A DNA stretch of 6,206 nucleotides from Niveispirillum sp. GTDB lineage: Bacteria > Pseudomonadota > Alphaproteobacteria > Azospirillales > Azospirillaceae. The notes below the pieces were generated by a model. The model saw only the letters and a program-made list of their open reading frames with translations, searched no databases and was not told the DNA's origin. Positions 1 through 3,875 of this stretch are shown here, one piece after another. A program made the translations under genes and the position numbers. Each line of letters begins with the position of its first letter. Position 1 is the stretch's first letter. The stretch is taken from assembly GCA_016463045.1 (NCBI GenBank), contig JAEMSB010000010.1:1-6206 (forward strand). The letters are read 5' to 3'.

Positions 1-720
1 GAGACGGAAGTGGTGTGGGACGGGCGGGAGCAGATTGTGCAGGCCCGCCGACGCCGCCGTTTGTTTGAATTGTCGCTGAAGGATGAACCGCTGACCAATC
101 CACCTGCCGATCTGGTCCTGCCCGCCATGCTGGAGGGGGTGCGTTCCATGGGGCTTGCCTGCCTGCCCTGGAGCAAGGAGCTGGAGGGATGGCGGCGGCG
201 GGTGGCGTTTCTGCACCGCGCATCGCCCGACCGCTGGCCCGATCTGTCGGATGAGGGGCTGCTGGCAAGCCTTGAGGACTGGCTGGCGCCGTATCTGTCC
301 GGTATCACGCGGCGGTCGCATCTGGACCGGGTGGACCTGCACTCGGCCCTGACCGGCATTCTGGATTGGAACCAGCGTCAGACTATGGATGCGGAAATCC
401 CCACGCATCTGACGGTGCCCACCGGCAACCGCATCCCCATTGATTATTCCGGTGAAGAACCCGTGCTGGCGGTGCGGTTGCAGGAACTGTTCGGGCTGGC
501 GGAAACGCCGCGCCTGGGCGGCGGGCGCATCCCCGTGCTGCTGCATCTTTTGTCGCCCGCACACAGGCCGGTGCAGGTCACGCGCGATCTGGCCGGGTTC
601 TGGTCCGGGTCGTACAAGGATGTAAAAAAGGAACTGGCCGGACGCTATCCCCGCCATTACTGGCCCGACGACCCCCTGATCGCCGAACCCACGGCCCGGG
701 CCAAGCGGCGGGGAACATAA
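1..720 (+). CDS. hrpB: ATP-dependent helicase HrpB, C-terminal part (5' truncated by window edge)
   Basis: The reading frame is open from base 1, so this is the last 239 codons of a longer gene. A GTG at 10 is not needed as a start. HrpB is a DEAH/DExH-box helicase-like protein of poorly defined cellular role. The helicase motor (Walker A, DEAH box, motif VI) must lie upstream and is not in this window. What is visible is the HrpB-specific C-terminal region: LPWSKEL followed by an arginine-rich helix (about nt 166-213), the LSDEGLLASLEDWLAPYL segment (about 244-297), a DLHSAL/LDWNQRQ stretch (about 334-381), then VPTGNRIPIDY, LFGLAETPRLGGGRIP and the closing RYPRHYWPDDPL, with a basic RAKRRGT tail. 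The order and wording of these blocks are those of ordinary full-length HrpB, so the end appears intact. It stops at TAA 718-720, 44 bp before recR. I see no convincing terminator after it. Confidence 0.95.
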   Translation, partial: ETEVVWDGREQIVQARRRRRLFELSLKDEPLTNPPADLVLPAMLEGVRSMGLACLPWSKELEGWRRRVAFLHRASPDRWPDLSDEGLLASLEDWLAPYLSGITRRSHLDRVDLHSALTGILDWNQRQTMDAEIPTHLTVPTGNRIPIDYSGEEPVLAVRLQELFGLAETPRLGGGRIPVLLHLLSPAHRPVQVTRDLAGFWSGSYKDVKKELAGRYPRHYWPDDPLIAEPTARAKRRGT

Positions 721-730
721 GGTTTTTCTG

Positions 731-745
731 GAACATTCGGCGAAC
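731..745. promoter_or_regulatory. Candidate LexA (SOS) box, GAAC-N7-GAAC direct repeat
   Basis: Directly seen: GAAC (731-734), seven bases ATTCGGC (735-741), GAAC (742-745). On the other strand this reads GTTC-N7-GTTC. That spaced direct repeat is the LexA recognition element described for several alphaproteobacteria, unlike the palindromic CTGT-N8-ACAG box of gammaproteobacteria. It sits in the 44-bp hrpB-recR gap, 19 bases before the recR ATG, where a bound repressor could block a recR promoter or elongating polymerase. That it is a functional LexA site is inference: only the eight core bases and their spacing support it, and recR is not a classical SOS gene in E. coli. Confidence 0.45.
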
Positions 746-764
746 ATCCTGTAGCGTCGTGGCC

Positions 765-1358
765 ATGATTGGACCGGATATTGACCGCCTTATTCAATTG
801 CTGGCTAAGCTGCCGGGCCTGGGTCCCAGGTCGGCGCGGCGCGTGGCGCTGCATCTGATCAAGCGGCGTGACAGTCTGATGGCGCCGTTGGGCGAGGCGC
901 TGGCCGCGGCGGCATCGTCCATTCGCACCTGCTCGGTCTGCGGCAATCTGGACAGCCATGATCCCTGCACCATCTGCGCCGACCATCACCGCGACTCGGG
1001 GTTGCTTTGCGTCGTGGAGGATGTGGGCGATCTCTGGGCGCTGGAGCGGACGGGGGCGTTCCGGGGGCGTTACCATGTGCTGGGCGGCACCTTGTCGGCG
1101 CTGGACGGGATCGGGCCTGACGATCTTTCCATCCCCAGCCTGCTGGAACGCGCCAGCAGGCCGGAGGTGCAGGAGGTGATCCTGGCGCTGAACGCCACCG
1201 TCGGCGGGCAGACGACGGCGCATTACCTGTCCGACCGGCTGGTGCCTTGCGGCGTGCGGCTGTCGCGGCTGGCCCATGGCGTGCCCGTGGGCGGGGAGCT
1301 GGATTATCTAGACGATGGCACCCTGACAGCGGCGCTCCGGTCACGCCGAAGCCTATGA
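765..1358 (+). CDS. recR: Recombination mediator protein RecR
   Basis: RecR acts with RecF and RecO in the cytoplasm. It forms a DNA-encircling clamp that helps load RecA onto SSB-coated single-stranded gaps. The protein is 197 aa, the usual family length. Visible in order: a helix-hairpin-helix LAKLPGLGPRSARR (about residues 14-26); a four-cysteine zinc finger C56-x2-C59 ... C68-x2-C71; a Toprim domain beginning LLCVVEDVGDLWALE (about 80-94, acidic E85) and running through the LNATVGGQTTAHYL segment (about 142-155); and the C-terminal GGELDYLDDGTL motif. I chose ATG 765 (MIGPDIDRL) because RecR proteins normally start a few residues before a DIDRLIQLL-type helix; GTG 759 is in frame and possible. 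No strong Shine-Dalgarno precedes either start. The gene follows hrpB rather than the common dnaX-ybaB pair, and a LexA-like repeat lies in its upstream gap. Confidence 0.97.
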   Translation: MIGPDIDRLIQLLAKLPGLGPRSARRVALHLIKRRDSLMAPLGEALAAAASSIRTCSVCGNLDSHDPCTICADHHRDSGLLCVVEDVGDLWALERTGAFRGRYHVLGGTLSALDGIGPDDLSIPSLLERASRPEVQEVILALNATVGGQTTAHYLSDRLVPCGVRLSRLAHGVPVGGELDYLDDGTLTAALRSRRSL

Positions 1359-1533
1359 CAAGACCCATTCAAGGTAAGCCATGAAGAGGCGGGTTCCCAT
1401 TGATATTTGGGGGCCAACATACATCCGTCTGATATGTAAACAGCCCTTGCACAAGGCAGGTGAGACCGGTGTCAAGCGCCACCCCCTACTTTAGTCGCCT
1501 GGAAGTCATCTTAACGGTTTCGAGATTTATCTG

Positions 1534-1561
1534 TTGCAAGCTGTCCAGGCGTGGTTAGGCT
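1534..1561 (+). promoter_or_regulatory. Possible sigma-70-type promoter for phaZ
   Basis: TTGCAA (1534-1539), a 16-base spacer, then TAGGCT (1556-1561) give a weak but correctly spaced -35/-10 pair upstream of phaZ. The -35 matches TTGACA at four of six positions; the -10 keeps the key T, A and final T. A start near 1568 would give a leader of roughly 130 nt. The -35 lies inside the loop of the 1496-1551 inverted repeat. Other weak matches exist in the region, so this is only the best of several candidates. Confidence 0.25.
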
Positions 1562-1563
1562 AC

Positions 1564-1670
1564 GCACCTGAGACAGGGTGCCGCAGGGGTACCGCTATCG
1601 AGGGTCCCCGGACGGATGTCCGCCGGGGTTGGGTTCAAAGGTTTGAGCGCCATCCAGAGTGAGGATGGCG
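1564..1670 (+). promoter_or_regulatory. Structured phaZ 5' leader with competing hairpins
   Basis: Read directly as RNA on the + strand. (a) GCACCTG 1564-1570 pairs with CAGGGTGC 1574-1581 with one bulged G. (b) GGGG 1586-1589 and ACC 1591-1593 pair with GGTCCCC 1603-1609. (c) CCCCGG 1606-1611 plus CGG 1613-1615 pair with CCG 1620-1622 plus CCGGGG 1623-1628 around an ATGT loop. (d) CGCCATCC 1648-1655 pairs perfectly with GGATGGCG 1663-1670 around a 7-nt loop. Hairpins b and c share CCCC 1606-1609 and exclude each other. GTCCCC 1604-1609 is also complementary to GGGGAC 1683-1688, the phaZ ribosome-binding region. This permits, but does not prove, a leader that controls translation. No known riboswitch class was recognised. 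Confidence 0.4.
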
Positions 1671-1681
1671 GCTTGGTTGAA

Positions 1682-1687
1682 AGGGGA
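1682..1687 (+). promoter_or_regulatory. phaZ ribosome binding site
   Basis: AGGGGA at 1682-1687 within a GAAAGGGGAC context lies 8 bases before GTG 1696. It is a good Shine-Dalgarno match at standard spacing and supports the GTG as the true start. It also falls within reach of the complementary GTCCCC at 1604-1609. Confidence 0.7.
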
Positions 1688-1695
1688 CGCTTATA

Positions 1696-2949
1696 GTGCT
1701 CTATCACCTGTATGATCTTCAGCATGCCGCCCTGACGCCCCTGCGCCTGATGGCGGAGGCCACGCAACAGACCTTCCAGAACCCGTTCCTTCCCGCCTCC
1801 TATACCAAGGTCGGTCGCGCGGTCGCAGCAGGCGCGGAACTGATCAACCGCACCACGCGCCGCTGGGGCAAGCCGGATTTCGGGCTGCCGACCACGCGCA
1901 TCAATGGCCGTGATGTGGCCGTGACCGAACAGGTTGTGCTGGAAAAGCCGTTCGGCAATCTGGTGAATTTCGCCCGCGCCATTCCGCGCGACGACCCGAA
2001 GCTGCTGCTGGTCGCGCCGATGTCGGGCCATTATGCGACCCTGCTGCGCGGTACGGTTCAGGCGCTGCTGCCCAATCACGATGTCTATATCACCGACTGG
2101 CACGACGCCAAGCTGGTGCCGCTGTCCAAGGGTCGTTTCGACCTGGAAGATTACATGGACTATGTGATGGATTTCATCCGTCACTTAGGACCCAACACGC
2201 ATGTCATGGCCGTGTGTCAGCCGGCGGTGCCGACGCTGGCCGCCGTCGCCCTGATGGCGCAGTTGGATGATCCGTGCCAGCCCGCCTCCATGACCCTGAT
2301 GGGTGGGCCGATCGATACGGCTGCCGCCCCGACGGTGGTGACGCAGCTGGCCGTGGACAAGGATATTGGCTGGTTTGAACGCAATGTCGTCACGACTGTG
2401 CCCTTCTATTACCCCGGCGCCCTGCGTCAGGTGTATCCGGGCTTCGTGCAGTTGACGGGCTTCATGTCCATGAACCTGGACCGCCATGTCGGCGAACATA
2501 TGAAGCTGTTCCGCCATCTGGTGCGCGGCGATGGGGAAAGTGCGGAAGCCCACCGCAAGTTCTATGATGAATATCTGTCCGTCATGGATCTGACGGCGGA
2601 ATTCTACCTGCAGACCGTCAATCAGGTCTTCCAGGAACGCGCCCTGCCCAATGGCCGCATGAAGTGGCGCGGCATGACGGTCGATCCTTCGGCCATCGAA
2701 AAGACGGCCCTGCTGACGGTGGAAGGGGAGTTGGACGATATCTCCGCCCCCGGCCAGACCATCGCTGCCCATGGCCTGTGCAGCAGCATTCCCGAGGCCA
2801 AGAAACACAACCACCTGCAAAAGGCGGTCGGCCATTATGGTATTTTCAATGGCCGCAAATGGCGCGAAGATATCGAGCCGCGCGTGCGTCGCTTCATCCT
2901 GGAAAATGACGCGGTGCGCGCCGGGCGGAAGACGACCGCCGCGGCCTGA
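1696..2949 (+). CDS. phaZ: Intracellular poly(3-hydroxybutyrate) depolymerase PhaZ
   Basis: This enzyme hydrolyses native PHB in cytoplasmic storage granules, releasing hydroxybutyrate units when carbon is short. The 417-aa product has the family's usual length (about 400-420 aa) and no signal peptide, which fits the intracellular class rather than secreted depolymerases. It is an alpha/beta-hydrolase. The N-terminal MLYHLYDLQHAAL block is the family start; LLVAPMSGHYATLLRGT (about residues 104-120) precedes the core. The nucleophile elbow AVCQPAVP carries Cys174 in place of the usual serine, as in Ralstonia PhaZ1, whose triad is Cys-Asp-His. Asp347 or Asp348 (VEGELDDIS) and His380 (VGHYGIF) are the likely partners. 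The GTG start is supported by AGGGGA eight bases upstream and by the family N-terminus. A strong terminator follows 26 bp after the stop. No phaC, phasin or phaR gene lies in this window. Confidence 0.95.
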   Translation: MLYHLYDLQHAALTPLRLMAEATQQTFQNPFLPASYTKVGRAVAAGAELINRTTRRWGKPDFGLPTTRINGRDVAVTEQVVLEKPFGNLVNFARAIPRDDPKLLLVAPMSGHYATLLRGTVQALLPNHDVYITDWHDAKLVPLSKGRFDLEDYMDYVMDFIRHLGPNTHVMAVCQPAVPTLAAVALMAQLDDPCQPASMTLMGGPIDTAAAPTVVTQLAVDKDIGWFERNVVTTVPFYYPGALRQVYPGFVQLTGFMSMNLDRHVGEHMKLFRHLVRGDGESAEAHRKFYDEYLSVMDLTAEFYLQTVNQVFQERALPNGRMKWRGMTVDPSAIEKTALLTVEGELDDISAPGQTIAAHGLCSSIPEAKKHNHLQKAVGHYGIFNGRKWREDIEPRVRRFILENDAVRAGRKTTAAA

Positions 2950-2975
2950 GTGACGGGGGAAATCACGATAAGGCG

Positions 2976-3013
2976 GGGGCGCCGGTCCTGACGGATCGGC
3001 GCCCCTTTTTATT
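2976..3013 (+). terminator. Rho-independent terminator after phaZ
   Basis: GGGGCGCCGGTCC (2976-2988) pairs with GGATCGGCGCCCC (2993-3005): 13 bp including one G-U pair, closed by a TGAC tetraloop. TTTTT (3006-3010) follows, then ATT. This is a textbook intrinsic terminator for phaZ. The opposite strand lacks a T-tract beyond the stem, so it should act mainly on + strand transcripts, though the hairpin lies just beyond the stop codon of the converging gene and could stabilise that mRNA's 3' end. The T-tract overlaps that stop codon (3009-3011). Confidence 0.93.
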
Positions 3014-3875
3014 GGGATGGCTCCCGCCACAGGCCATCGACGGCGGCGATGACGCCGCCGGCCCAGGGCCAGATATCGGCATGGTGCATGCCCTTGCCGT
3101 TCCAACCCTGGCCGCTGGCTGCCAGGATGGGGCTTTCGGGGCATTCCACCTCCTGATACCGGGTCGGGGTCAGTACCGTGATGGCAAAGGCCCGCAGGCC
3201 ATGGCCATAACGGGGGCCGCAATCTTGCGCCAGACGGTAAAGACCACCCTTCCACGCCACCACAGGGCCGCCAGGGCGCGACCCGGAGGGGGAGGAGTGG
3301 CGCAACGGATTGGCCGGATGCGGATGCCACGGCCCGAACAGATCATCGGCATGATAGAGCACCAGCGCGTCATGCCGGTCGGGCGTGGGGCAGGCAAACA
3401 TCCACCAACGTCCATCATGCTGGAACAAGCTGGGGTCGGCCAGCCGGCCCGTCACCAAATCCGCCACGGGCACCCAGCGCGTGGGAAACGGTTCGGCGCG
3501 ATAGAGCCGCACCGCCCCCGCAGCAAGGGTTTCAGGCAGCATGTAAATCTGCCCGTCATGGGCGAAGACCTGTGGATAGGAGAGGTGAAACCCCTCGCGC
3601 AGCACGATGCGCTGATAGGTCCAGCGGGTCAGGTCGGTGCTGCTGGCCCATCCCACCTCTCCCAGACCGCTATCATGGTTCAACACCTCAAAGAACAGGT
3701 GCCAGAGCCCGCCATGGGGAAACAGGAACGGATCAGCCACGAAGCGGGCGCGGACATCCGTTACCTGTTCCCGCGTCATGACCGGCCCATCGCCGCCGGC
3801 CAAGGGTGACAGGTGCAGCGGATCAGGCCCCTGATAGATGGCGATGGACCAGGGGTCGGGGGGCAGCGGCGTCAT
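3009..3875 (-). CDS. GINT1 N-terminal-like beta-propeller protein (GH43/GH32-like fold), probable glycan-modification protein
   Basis: The 288-aa protein shows repeated blade motifs of a five-bladed propeller of the GH43/GH32 type: RFVADPFLF (about 44-52), LFFE (60-63), FHLSYPQVF (96-104), IYMLPE (110-115), VRLYRAEPFP (122-131), ADPSLF (146-151), RWWMF (156-160), DDLFGPWHPHP (177-187), SRPGG (199-203), YRLAQDCGPRYG (213-224) and GKGMHHAD (260-267). This pattern matches bacterial proteins named after the N-terminal domain of plant glucosamine inositolphosphorylceramide transferase. The plant GT64 catalytic domain is absent here, so transfer activity should not be assumed. No signal peptide or membrane segment is seen, suggesting a cytoplasmic protein. 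Its ATG (3875-3873) overlaps the upstream TGA by four bases (ATGA), indicating translational coupling. Such propellers tend to occur with polysaccharide genes. The fold call is firm; substrate and reaction are unknown. Confidence 0.8.
   Translation of the reverse strand: MTPLPPDPWSIAIYQGPDPLHLSPLAGGDGPVMTREQVTDVRARFVADPFLFPHGGLWHLFFEVLNHDSGLGEVGWASSTDLTRWTYQRIVLREGFHLSYPQVFAHDGQIYMLPETLAAGAVRLYRAEPFPTRWVPVADLVTGRLADPSLFQHDGRWWMFACPTPDRHDALVLYHADDLFGPWHPHPANPLRHSSPSGSRPGGPVVAWKGGLYRLAQDCGPRYGHGLRAFAITVLTPTRYQEVECPESPILAASGQGWNGKGMHHADIWPWAGGVIAAVDGLWREPSQ

Larger units (their letters stand above)
1359..1695. other. 337-bp recR-phaZ intergenic region rich in inverted repeats
   Basis: No convincing protein gene. 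The left third holds a possible 37-codon ORF (ATG 1381 to TAG 1494) with an AAGG six bases before its ATG, but its product is not recognisable. Inverted repeats seen: CCTTG-CA-CAAGG (1445-1456); CGCCTGGA at 1496-1503 with TCCAGGCG at 1544-1551; then several hairpins between 1564 and 1670, described separately. No Rho-independent terminator with a T-tract follows recR. I see none of the conserved sequence of SRP RNA, RNase P RNA, tmRNA or a tRNA, though an unrecognised small RNA cannot be excluded. Confidence 0.7.

Noticed and set aside
693..702. Perfect palindrome GGCCCGGGCC near the end of hrpB
   Set aside because: It lies inside coding sequence of Ala/Arg codons and has no adjacent T-tract; GC-rich palindromes of this size are expected.
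759..764. GTG at 759 as the recR start
   Set aside because: It adds only two residues, has no better ribosome binding site, and the family N-terminus fits ATG 765; it cannot be excluded.
1606..1628. GC-rich hairpin as a recR terminator
   Set aside because: It is followed by GTTGGGTTC rather than a T-tract and lies about 250 bp after the recR stop; a leader hairpin for phaZ fits better.
1631..1650. tRNA T-arm-like GGGTTCAAAGG
   Set aside because: The flanking stem does not close, there is no acceptor or anticodon stem, and no CCA end.
2185..3330. 381-codon - strand open frame across phaZ and the propeller gene
   Set aside because: It runs antisense through phaZ, across the terminator and into another frame of the propeller gene, with no recognisable motif.
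3012..3809. 265-codon + strand open frame antisense to the propeller gene
   Set aside because: No motif; the - strand frame has complete blade motifs and an ATGA overlap with its upstream gene.
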